Source: Acidobacteriaceae bacterium
GTDB lineage: Bacteria; Acidobacteriota; Terriglobia; Terriglobales; Acidobacteriaceae
Length of the DNA stretch: 59,394 bases
Direction of reading: 5' to 3'
NCBI GenBank assembly: GCA_021323655.1
Contig: JAJPKO010000013.1
Coordinates: forward strand, 1-59,394
Shown: positions 29,393-37,102 of the stretch, piece by piece
How the letters are laid out: the number at the start of each line of letters is the position of its first letter
How positions within the stretch are numbered: the first letter of the stretch is position 1
Translations under genes and position numbers: made by a program
Notes under the pieces: generated by a model
Databases searched by the model: none
Told to the model about the DNA's origin: nothing
Seen by the model: only the letters and a program-made list of their open reading frames with translations

Positions 29393-31210
29393 GTGGACCT
29401 GACACTCATTGACTGGCTCATCATGCTGCTGTACTTCGTTTTTGTGCTGGGCATTGGCTTTGCACTGAAGCGGTTCATGCGGACGAGCAAAGACTTTTTC
29501 CAGGCCGGAAGGTCGCTGCCTGCCTGGATCTGCGGGCTGGCGTTTATTTCGGCCAATCTGGGCGCGCAGGAAGTGATCGGGATGGGTGCTTCTGGCGCAA
29601 AGTATGGCATTGCCACGAGTCACTTTTACTGGATTGGTGCAATTCCGGCGATGATCTTTGTGGGCGTCTTTATGATGCCGTTTTATTACGGCTCAAAGGC
29701 GCGCTCGGTGCCGGAGTTTCTGCGGCTACGTTTTGATGAAAAGACACGTGCCTATAATGCGTGTTCGTTTGCGGTGATGACGGTCTTTTCGTCGGGCATT
29801 TCGATGTATGCGATGGCGCGGCTGATCCAGACGCTGCATGTGTTTGATTCGCTGTTTATCCGGCTGAACATACCGGTGGAATGGATCTTCCATTTTGCAA
29901 TTTTCCTTTCCGCGATCATTGTGCTTGGGTATATCTTTGCAGGCGGCCTGACAAGCGCGATTTACAACGAGGTACTGCAATTCTTTCTGATTGTGGCCGG
30001 TTTTCTGCCGCTGGTGTGGGTGGGGCTGAAAAACGTAGGCGGATGGAGCGGGCTGAAAGCTGCGCTTCCCGCGGCCTATACACACTCATGGCATGGGATG
30101 ACGAATCCACACAATAATCCGTTGGGAGTGGAGTGGTTCGGCCTGGCGATGGGCCTGGGCTTTGTGCTCTCGTTTGGGTACTGGTGCACGGATTTTCTGG
30201 TAATCCAGACGGCGATGGCTTCTGACTCGGAAGAGTCGGCGCGCCGGGTCCCGCTGATTGCGGCGATTCCGAAGATGTTCTTTCCGTTCCTGGTGATTCT
30301 GCCGGGCCTGATTGCCATTGCGACTCCGGCGATGACGCAGCACGCGATGTTGCAAAGCGGGCCGGTGGCAACGGCGAGCGCGAGCACAGATGCTGCTCCG
30401 GCACAGTATGGCAAGGGGTTGATTCCGGCGAAGGTCAATCCGGTGACGGGCAAGGTGATGACGGATGAGCATGGAAATCCGGTGCTGGATTATGACCTTG
30501 CGATTCCGAACATGCTGCTGCATTACTTCCCGACGGGCATTCTGGGGCTGGGCCTTACAGCGCTGCTGGCAAGTTTTATGTCCGGCATGGCGGGGAACGT
30601 GACGGCGTTTAATACGGTCTGGACGTATGACCTGTACCAGTCCTACATCAAGAAAGATGCGCCTGATTCGCATTACCTGAAGATGGGGCGATGGACGACA
30701 GTGGTCGGCATCCTGATTTCCATCGGGACGGCGTATATTGCCACCTCGTTCAACAACATCATGGATACGCTCCAGCTTGTTTTCTCGTTTGTGAACGCGC
30801 CTTTGTTCGCGACCTTCCTGCTGGGTATGTTCTGGAAGCGCACGACCGGGCACGGTGCTTTTATCGGGCTGGTGAGCGGAACGGTTGCCGCTGTTCTGCA
30901 TCACGGGTTGACGCTGCCAGTCACGGCTCATCCCGGTATTCACGGCGGTTGGATTGCAATTGTGCATACGTATCCGAGCGAAATGGCGCAGAACTTCTGG
31001 ACGGCCATCTGGGCGTTTTCCACAAACTTTATTCTGACTGTGGTGGTGAGCCTGATGACGAAGCCGCGTCCAGAGCCGGAACTGGTTGGACTGGTGTATT
31101 CGCTGACTCCGAAGCCGGTGGAGCACCATATGGCGTGGTATGCACGTCCAAAGGTAATTGCGGTTGGATTGCTGGTGCTGCTGGTGGCGCTGAATCTGAT
31201 CTTCCGGTAA
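29393..31210 (+). CDS. Sodium:solute symporter (SSS family), glucose/galactose-type
   Basis: A 605-residue inner-membrane transporter beginning with GTG, with about 14 membrane helices. It shares its core with the symporter at 13.4 kb: FFQAGRSLPAWICGLAFISANLGAQEVIGMGASGAKYG, AGGLTSAIYNEVLQ and SFMSGMAGNVTAFNTVWTYDLYQSY. Unlike that copy it has an extra loop of about 50 residues (around 310-365) rich in Ala, Ser, Thr and Gly between two helices. SSS proteins move sugars, polyols or other solutes with sodium. No catabolic genes flank it; only a tiny membrane protein follows 63 bases downstream. Confidence 0.9.
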   Translation: MDLTLIDWLIMLLYFVFVLGIGFALKRFMRTSKDFFQAGRSLPAWICGLAFISANLGAQEVIGMGASGAKYGIATSHFYWIGAIPAMIFVGVFMMPFYYGSKARSVPEFLRLRFDEKTRAYNACSFAVMTVFSSGISMYAMARLIQTLHVFDSLFIRLNIPVEWIFHFAIFLSAIIVLGYIFAGGLTSAIYNEVLQFFLIVAGFLPLVWVGLKNVGGWSGLKAALPAAYTHSWHGMTNPHNNPLGVEWFGLAMGLGFVLSFGYWCTDFLVIQTAMASDSEESARRVPLIAAIPKMFFPFLVILPGLIAIATPAMTQHAMLQSGPVATASASTDAAPAQYGKGLIPAKVNPVTGKVMTDEHGNPVLDYDLAIPNMLLHYFPTGILGLGLTALLASFMSGMAGNVTAFNTVWTYDLYQSYIKKDAPDSHYLKMGRWTTVVGILISIGTAYIATSFNNIMDTLQLVFSFVNAPLFATFLLGMFWKRTTGHGAFIGLVSGTVAAVLHHGLTLPVTAHPGIHGGWIAIVHTYPSEMAQNFWTAIWAFSTNFILTVVVSLMTKPRPEPELVGLVYSLTPKPVEHHMAWYARPKVIAVGLLVLLVALNLIFR

Positions 31211-31273
31211 TGATGTTTGTTCTTTGGCATTTGTTTGGTATGCCAGGTATTCGGTTTGTAAGCTGAGGAGTGT

Positions 31274-31534
31274 ATGAGTCTTGATTTGCGGATTCCGATG
31301 GGACTGATGTTCTCGATTGTTGGGCTGATTCTTACGCTGTATGGGCTGTTTACGCGGGGCAGTGCTGTCTATGAGCGCTCGGCGGGATTGAACATTAATC
31401 TGATTTGGGGCATCGTAATGCTGGTATTTGGCGGGACGATGTTTCTGCTGGGACGCGCAAGCGACAGGCGTGCTGCGGCAAAGCCGATTGAGGGAACGAA
31501 CCGTCCGTTGGGCGGACATGGGCACGAGCACTGA
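31274..31534 (+). CDS. Small two-helix membrane protein after the symporter
   Basis: An 86-residue protein with two hydrophobic segments (GLMFSIVGLILTLYGLF and LIWGIVMLVFGGTMFLLG), a positively charged stretch (RASDRRAAAK) and a His-rich tail (GGHGHEH). GAGGAGTGT precedes the ATG. It lies 63 bases downstream of the symporter on the same strand, so it may be co-transcribed and could help its assembly or turnover. The function is unknown; the partnership is inferred from position only. Confidence 0.65.
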   Translation: MSLDLRIPMGLMFSIVGLILTLYGLFTRGSAVYERSAGLNINLIWGIVMLVFGGTMFLLGRASDRRAAAKPIEGTNRPLGGHGHEH

Positions 31535-31538
31535 TTCC

Positions 31539-31988
31539 TTAAAGCCCTCCATCCGTGCGGATGCTGTTGGCGCGTGAGAGAAATTCAACCACAATCTCCA
31601 CATCGCTGACTGTCATTTCCGACAAGAGCTTCTCCATCTGTTCGTTGATTTCCGCGTAGTACGGCGACATTCTCTCCAGCTTCTTCGGGTTTACATGCAC
31701 CAGGACGCTGCGCCTGTCTTTGGGGTTCCTCTCCCGCTTCACATATCCTGCCCTTTCCAGGCGGTCAAGCATCACGGTCACGCCGCCTGTGGTCAATCCG
31801 GTATATTCAGCAAGCTTTCCCGGAGTGGATGGCCCCAGCAAGTCCAGCACGCTCATGCATTGCATGTCTGTAAGACTTAGTCCTTCACGGTCCGCCACTT
31901 TCTGGTTAAAAAGAATGGCCCCGGCGATGAATTGACGAATTTGTCGGGTGAGCTCTGCGTGTAGTGCCGCGCGTTTTTTTGTTGACAT
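31539..31988 (-). CDS. MarR-family transcriptional regulator
   Basis: A 149-residue winged-helix protein. LSLTDMQCMSVLDLLGPSTPGKLAEYTGLTTGGVTVMLDRLERAGYVKRERNPKDRRSVLVHV spans the first helix to the wing, with the DxRS-type wing (KDRRS) of MarR proteins. N- and C-terminal helices would form the dimer. It is divergent from the methyltransferase gene, and the 64-base gap between them contains a perfect 19-base palindrome. Self-repression and control of the methyltransferase by a small ligand is the natural reading. Confidence 0.87.
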   Translation of the reverse strand: MSTKKRAALHAELTRQIRQFIAGAILFNQKVADREGLSLTDMQCMSVLDLLGPSTPGKLAEYTGLTTGGVTVMLDRLERAGYVKRERNPKDRRSVLVHVNPKKLERMSPYYAEINEQMEKLLSEMTVSDVEIVVEFLSRANSIRTDGGL

Positions 31989-32000
31989 GGCTTCCCAGGT

Positions 32001-32035
32001 AATCTTAATTTATTGATATCTTATTTTATAAGATA
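32001..32035. promoter_or_regulatory. MarR operator: perfect 19-bp palindrome
   Basis: TATCTTAT-TTT-ATAAGATA (32017-32035) is a perfect inverted repeat with 8-base arms. Just to the left, AATCTTAATTTATTGAT (from 32001) is a weaker copy sharing the ATCTTA arm. Length, AT content and symmetry fit known MarR boxes. It lies between the divergent marR and methyltransferase genes, and its right edge is 17 bases from the methyltransferase ATG, so binding would block initiation. Confidence 0.7.
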
Positions 32036-32052
32036 GGGAGAGACTTTCGAAC

Positions 32053-32727
32053 ATGACATCAATTGCAACACAAAAAGGATACAAGGGAATGGGCATGGAA
32101 GGGCCCATTGCCCGCTGGTATGAGAAAAACATGCGGCGGGACATTGCCGAATACTGCAAGCTGGCCGAGCGGCTGAAGGCAGGACTCCCGCAAGGCGGAG
32201 ATGTTCTGGAAGTGGCTCCTGGGCCGGGGTTCTTGGCCATTGAATTGGCAAAAGGCGGAAATTTTCGTGTGACCGGGCTTGACATCAGCAGGACTTTTAT
32301 CGAGCTCGCCCGCCAGAATGCATCAGAAACCGGCGTCCGCGTGGACTTTCGGCATGGGAATGCTTCTGCAATGCCGTTTGCAGAAAATAGTTTCGATTTG
32401 CTTGTATGCAGGGCGGCATTCAAGAACTTTTCCGAGCCAGTGAAGGCGCTCAGGGAGATGTACAGAGTGCTGCGTTCGGGAGGGACGGCGCTCGTGGCGG
32501 ATTTGCGACGGGACACACCGGTGTCTGCTGTCCACAATTATGTGGACGGCCTGGACGTGGGTGCGATCAACCGCTGGATGATCAAGGCGACATTTCGTTT
32601 CATGCTGCTGAAGCGCGCCTATACAAAGCACGAATTTGGGCAGATGCTGGCAGGCATTCCATTCCGGAAGGTAGAGATACATGAATCTCCGGAAGGGCTA
32701 GGGATGGAAGTCTGGATGACAAAGTGA
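32053..32727 (+). CDS. Class I SAM-dependent methyltransferase
   Basis: A 224-residue methyltransferase of the UbiE/Methyltransf_11 type. VLEVAPGPGFLAIELAKGG is motif I, VTGLDISRTFIELARQNA motif II, GNASAMPFAENSFDLLVCRAAFKNF motif III and LREMYRVLRSGGTALVADLRRD the post-motif strand. The substrate cannot be read from sequence; a small molecule is likely. It is controlled by the divergent marR gene, as in detoxification or secondary-metabolite units. GGGAGA ten or so bases before the ATG may serve as ribosome-binding site, and it overlaps the edge of the operator. Confidence 0.85.
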   Translation: MTSIATQKGYKGMGMEGPIARWYEKNMRRDIAEYCKLAERLKAGLPQGGDVLEVAPGPGFLAIELAKGGNFRVTGLDISRTFIELARQNASETGVRVDFRHGNASAMPFAENSFDLLVCRAAFKNFSEPVKALREMYRVLRSGGTALVADLRRDTPVSAVHNYVDGLDVGAINRWMIKATFRFMLLKRAYTKHEFGQMLAGIPFRKVEIHESPEGLGMEVWMTK

Positions 32728-32958
32728 GCGTAAAAGCTGTCGTTCCGAACAAAAGGGGAAATAGTCGCTGCGGTCCCTGGCACCTGGAAGCAGAAGCAGG
32801 TCCTTCATTGCTGCGCTCCCCGGTGACAACAGTTGTTGTAATGATAATGTTGAGTGGCGGGCGCTGGCCAATCAGGGCTTCTCTTTTGGGAAGATGGGTC
32901 TGAGAACTTCCTTCTTCTTTACACTTTCGCAACTCCGCCCTCGCTACACTAGCAATAG

Positions 32959-35415
32959 ATGAAGCATCGAACGATTCAACACTATGAGCTGGTGCGGCGG
33001 CTGGGCGTGGGCGGCAGCGGCGTGGTGTTTCTGGCCAACGACACGCTGCTGATGCGGCCCGTGGTGCTGAAAATTCTGAAGCGCGGCGCGCTTACCCTGG
33101 AGCAGATGCGCACGACCGTGCTGCGCGAGGCGCGCATGGCTTCGGCAATTGAGCACCCGAACGTCTGCGGAATCTATGAAGTCGGCGAGGAGGGCGAAGA
33201 GGCCTTCATTGTGATGCAGTACGTGCCGGGGCAGTCGTTGGACAAGATCATTGCGAAAGGGCCGGCGAGCATTCAGCTCGTGCTTTCCGTCGGTATCCAG
33301 ATTGCAGATGGCCTGAATGCGGCGCATTCGCTGGGCATTTTTCACCGCGACCTGAAGCCGGCCAATGCCATTCTTACGGATGGCGGACTGGTGAAGATTC
33401 TTGACTTCGGTCTGGCGCGGCGCATCAACACGGAAGATGCGGAGTTCGATCCGTCGAAATCGTCGCGGCGCAAGCCCGGACCGGTTGCAGCCACGTATAC
33501 AGCGCGGGGTGGCACCATTGCCTATATGGCCCCGGAGCAGTTTGTTACCGGGCAAAGCAGTGTGCAGAGCGACATCTGGGCACTGGGCGTGATCTTATAT
33601 GAGCTGGTGAGCGGACGGCATCCGTTTGCGCGGCCCGATGCGGATGAGTTCCAGAGTATTCGCGCGATTCAGTTTGTGGATCCGCCGTTGCTGTCACAAT
33701 GCTGTCCCGAGGTGCCTGCGGAGCTCAGCTCGGTGATCATGCGCTGTCTGGAGAAGAACCCAGCGGAACGATATGCGAGTGCGGCTGAGGTCCGGGAAGC
33801 GCTGAAGACCATTATGAAGGCGCTGCAGCTTGAGACCGGGATTATTCCGGGAGAAGCTGCGGCGCAACTACCTGTTTCGACGCCGGAAGAGAAACGTACC
33901 ACTGGATTACTTTCGATGCTGGCGGAGCGCTTCCGTGAATCGGCGGACACGCAGACCCGGCAGAATGCGATTGTGGTACTGCCGTTCCGGAACCTCGGTC
34001 CCTCAGAGGTAGCGCCGCTTTACGGCTTTGCACTGGCGGATGCGATTTCTGCACGCATCTCGCGCATGTCTTCACTGGTGGTGCGGCCTACGAGCGCGCT
34101 GATGCGGCTGCCGATTGCCCGGCTTGATCCGCTGGAGATTGGGCAGAAGCTGCTGGTGCGGTGGGTGCTGACGGGAAACTTTATCCGCTCAGAAAAGGGT
34201 TTTGACCTGAACTGGCAACTGCTGGATGTTTTGCGGCAGAGCGTGAGCAGCGGCGGTTCGATCAGCGTGCCATCGTTTGATCTTGTGGCGGTGCAGACGG
34301 AAATCTGCAATGAAGTGTTTGCTTCTCTGCAGGGAATGGGACAGCTTACGCAGACCAACGACCGCAGCGGAGCTCCGCGCACAACTTTGACGGAAGAAAT
34401 CTCAGAAGAATATCTTCAGGCGCGCGCTGTTCTCTCGGCTTTTATGCAGCGCACGGGCAACAAGGGTGACCTGGACCATGCTCGCGAGCTGTTTGAGCGC
34501 GTGACGCAGCACAACGCATCGTTTGCGCCGGCGTGGAGCGGGCTGGGGATTACGCATCTGCAATATGTGCGGCACGGGTTTGGCGGGCACATGCATGTGA
34601 TGGCCGCACGCAAGGCGTTTGACCAGGCGCTACAGTTCGATCCGGGACAGGTGGAGGCGAATCTTTACCGCGTTTATATGCTGCTGTCGCGCGGCGAGAA
34701 GGAGAGCGCGCGGCACGGCATTGAGCATCTGCTGCGGACGGCGGCCAACGACTGGAACGTACACATGGTCGCAGGAATGACGCTTCGGCTGGATGGAATG
34801 TACGATGAGGCGCTGGACCAGTTTAACCAGTCATTGAAGCTGAATCCATCCAATGCTCCCGTAATTTATAACCACCGAGCGCGTGTATATCAATACCAGA
34901 ACCAGCTTGAGCTTGCGGAAGATGAACTGGAAAAGGGGCTGACGCTGGAGCCACGGCATCCTTTGCTGCGTACCTCGCTGGCTTATCAGCGGATGCGACA
35001 GGGTGATCTGCATCAGGCGATTGAGAAGCTGGAGGGCGTGATTCGGGATGATGACAGCATGCGCATTGCGTTCCCGACACTGGCCATGTGCTATGTCCAG
35101 GTGGGGGAGCGGGAGCGTGCGGTATCCCTTATCACCGAGGACTCTATCGCGGCGGCAGAGGCTGACAGCGAGATGGCATATCGCCTGGCAACATATTTTG
35201 CCGTGGAAGGCGATGAAAGCGAGGCGCTGCACTGGCTGCGGCGCGCGATCTATCTGGGCAATGAGAACTATCCGTGGTTCTCAAAGAACCCGGCATGGAA
35301 CCGGCTGCGCGGACATACGGATTTTGAGCGGATTCTGGAAGACCTGAAGAAGAGCTTTCGTCGCAACCAGAAGACATGGAAGCGGCTGCTGGCACAGGTG
35401 CCGAAGATGGTGTGA
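32959..35415 (+). CDS. Ser/Thr protein kinase with C-terminal TPR repeats
   Basis: An 818-residue protein. The N-terminal kinase domain (residues 5-275) has the glycine loop RLGVGGSGVVFLAND, Lys in VVLKIL, HRDLKPANAIL, DFGLARR and an activation segment with a long basic insertion (SKSSRRKPGPVA) before GTIAYMAPEQ. Residues about 335-470 look like a FlgO/adenylate-cyclase-type linker (VVLPFRNLGPSEVAPLYGFALADAISARI). The rest is TPR (NPSNAPVIYNHRARVYQYQNQLELAEDELEKGL and others). No membrane helix is seen, so it is probably cytosolic. Such kinase-TPR fusions are common in this phylum. Substrates are unknown. Confidence 0.88.
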   Translation: MKHRTIQHYELVRRLGVGGSGVVFLANDTLLMRPVVLKILKRGALTLEQMRTTVLREARMASAIEHPNVCGIYEVGEEGEEAFIVMQYVPGQSLDKIIAKGPASIQLVLSVGIQIADGLNAAHSLGIFHRDLKPANAILTDGGLVKILDFGLARRINTEDAEFDPSKSSRRKPGPVAATYTARGGTIAYMAPEQFVTGQSSVQSDIWALGVILYELVSGRHPFARPDADEFQSIRAIQFVDPPLLSQCCPEVPAELSSVIMRCLEKNPAERYASAAEVREALKTIMKALQLETGIIPGEAAAQLPVSTPEEKRTTGLLSMLAERFRESADTQTRQNAIVVLPFRNLGPSEVAPLYGFALADAISARISRMSSLVVRPTSALMRLPIARLDPLEIGQKLLVRWVLTGNFIRSEKGFDLNWQLLDVLRQSVSSGGSISVPSFDLVAVQTEICNEVFASLQGMGQLTQTNDRSGAPRTTLTEEISEEYLQARAVLSAFMQRTGNKGDLDHARELFERVTQHNASFAPAWSGLGITHLQYVRHGFGGHMHVMAARKAFDQALQFDPGQVEANLYRVYMLLSRGEKESARHGIEHLLRTAANDWNVHMVAGMTLRLDGMYDEALDQFNQSLKLNPSNAPVIYNHRARVYQYQNQLELAEDELEKGLTLEPRHPLLRTSLAYQRMRQGDLHQAIEKLEGVIRDDDSMRIAFPTLAMCYVQVGERERAVSLITEDSIAAAEADSEMAYRLATYFAVEGDESEALHWLRRAIYLGNENYPWFSKNPAWNRLRGHTDFERILEDLKKSFRRNQKTWKRLLAQVPKMV

Positions 35416-35614
35416 GTGGGCATTCTTTGGCTGGCTGCTCTTTCTGCACAATCGAGATATTACCGTTGCACTGAGGATAGCGTATTTGATCTGGTCCTAG
35501 CGCTGTAGCCCGTTACCACGCGTTGCGGCCATGATGTCCTGTGACTGAATACGCGTGCGGGGCATAATATCCTGGCGAGGTGTGGCTGCGGCCAATATGA
35601 CCGGAATGGCCCTT

Positions 35615-36418
35615 CTACTTTGGCATGGGCTTGGGCTGTGGGGCCGGAGGGATGGGCTGCTGCTTGATCTGGGGCTCTGACGGATGCAGCACGACTGGTT
35701 CGCCGTAGGAGTGCTGGTCATCGCTCACAGCGAGTATGCGGCCGGCATCGTTATAGGTGATGCTCCAGAGCCGGTATCCGTCTTTTGAAAGCGGCTCGAC
35801 AAATGAGACCTCCTGCTGTTTTCCGCCAACGGTCATGCGGAGGGTGGGCGGAGGAGCGGTGATCATGCGAATGTCCGCACTGGGATTTTTCGGGACTTCG
35901 AGCCGGGAGCCTGTCATCTCTGCGTAGCAGACGGAGAGCTTCAGCCACTGGCCATCCTGAGTGCTGTTCTTCTTTGCGATGTCGGCGGGGACGACTTCGC
36001 TGAACAACTGGAAGTTTCGTGGGTCCTTGGGAGCGGGCTTGAAGCGGGTTGCACCATTGTTGAGGACGGGAACGATGCGGACGCGGCCTTTCTGTCGGGG
36101 AACCAGGGCGGTAAAGATGGATTCAGTGCCGGCGCTGTTTGTGCTGGTGTAGCGCACAAGGATGTAATCGGGGATGAAGGGGCAGACGACCTGCTCTGGT
36201 GTCCAGGAGGCAGGGTCCGCGTCATATCCGTACAGTTCTGCTGCCTGCCATATCTTTTTCTGGTTGTTCCGCAGGAGTGCGGCGTCCGTCGAGTCCATTT
36301 GGCTGGCGGAGTAGTGCTCGAGCGAGAAGTATTGTGGCTGCTCGACAGTCTGAGCCAAAACAGAACCAGCAAGAAGGGAAAAGAGGACTGCAGGAAGCAG
36401 GCGCGGAAATATCTTCAT
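35615..36418 (-). CDS. Secreted protein of unknown function
   Basis: A 267-residue protein with a clean signal peptide (FPRLLPAVLFSLLAGSVLAQ). The mature part is mixed alpha/beta with no motif I recognise; it ends in a Pro-rich tail (PQIKQQPIPPAPQPKPMPK). Residues around 90-120 (YILVRYTSTNSAGTESIFTALVPR) suggest beta structure. It is likely periplasmic. The bcp gene lies upstream on the same strand, about 200 bases away across a hairpin repeat, so co-transcription is doubtful. Confidence 0.6.
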   Translation of the reverse strand: MKIFPRLLPAVLFSLLAGSVLAQTVEQPQYFSLEHYSASQMDSTDAALLRNNQKKIWQAAELYGYDADPASWTPEQVVCPFIPDYILVRYTSTNSAGTESIFTALVPRQKGRVRIVPVLNNGATRFKPAPKDPRNFQLFSEVVPADIAKKNSTQDGQWLKLSVCYAEMTGSRLEVPKNPSADIRMITAPPPTLRMTVGGKQQEVSFVEPLSKDGYRLWSITYNDAGRILAVSDDQHSYGEPVVLHPSEPQIKQQPIPPAPQPKPMPK

Positions 36419-36524
36419 GCGTTTTTACTGTACCAAACGTTGACTGTATTTGCGCCTGCGGGGCTCCGGATAGTTGTTCCCAGGTGGGATGTGTGCCGTT
36501 CGATTTGGTGTGGGGGGCAGTTGC

Positions 36525-36575
36525 GGGTGCCCACCCTTCGCTGCGCGAAGGATGGGCACCCGGAGTTTTTGAACG
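36525..36575. repeat. REP-like hairpin element, copy 1
   Basis: GGGTGCCCACCCTTCG (36525-36540) pairs with CGAAGGATGGGCACCC (36546-36561), one mismatch, 5-base loop, followed by GGAGTTTTTGAACG. The same layout (hairpin, then GCACCC, then a T-rich stretch and GAACG) recurs near 46.63 and 55.04 kb. It sits between two genes of the same strand. On the plus strand the T-run could make it work as a terminator. Confidence 0.65.
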
Positions 36576-36615
36576 CCAGCATTGCAAAACGGTGGGGTGG
36601 GCGTTGTGGCTGGCG

Positions 36616-37074
36616 TTAAAGAGATTCGAGGGTTTCGAGGACTTCTTCGGCGTGGCCTTCGGGTTTGACTTTGGGAAATATCTTCAGGAGCGAGCGGTCG
36701 GGGCCGATGAGGAAGGTTGTCCGTTCGATGCCTTTCACTTTCTTGCCGTACATGTTCTTCTCCTTGAGCACGCCAAACAGGTTGCAGACTTTTTCGTCTA
36801 CATCTGCAAGGAGAGGATAGGGCAGGCCGTACTTTGCTTTGAACTTTGCCTGGGCCTTAGGCGTGTCGCGCGAGATGCCGAGGACCACGGCCCCGGCCTT
36901 CTGGATTTTTTTGAAGACATCGCGGAAACCGCATGCTTCGATAGTGCAGCCGGGAGTGTCGGCCCGAGGATAAAAGAACAACACGACGGGCGTTCCGGCG
37001 TAATCTGAAAGGTGAATGGTTTTCTCCTGGTCATCCTGGAGAGCAAAATCAGGAACTTTGTCGTTGACTTCCAT
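36616..37074 (-). CDS. bcp: Peroxiredoxin, Bcp/PrxQ type
   Basis: A 152-residue thiol peroxidase of the thioredoxin fold. FFYPRADTPGCTIEACGFRD holds the peroxidatic Cys and, five residues later, the resolving Cys, the signature of atypical 2-Cys Bcp enzymes. VVLGISRDTPKAQAKF and the DVDEKVCNLFGV segment are also typical. It reduces peroxides with electrons from thioredoxin in the cytosol. Length is normal. It is divergent from the DPDRP-repeat protein with only 28 bases between the start codons. Confidence 0.93.
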   Translation of the reverse strand: MEVNDKVPDFALQDDQEKTIHLSDYAGTPVVLFFYPRADTPGCTIEACGFRDVFKKIQKAGAVVLGISRDTPKAQAKFKAKYGLPYPLLADVDEKVCNLFGVLKEKNMYGKKVKGIERTTFLIGPDRSLLKIFPKVKPEGHAEEVLETLESL

Positions 37075-37102
37075 GAAACCGTCCTTCCGGAAGAATAGAT
37101 GT

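Noticed and set aside
30086-31603. Long minus-strand open frame of 505 codons opposite the SSS symporter
   Set aside because: Its translation is His/Arg/Gln-rich with no domain; it mirrors a GC-rich plus-strand gene with clear symporter motifs.
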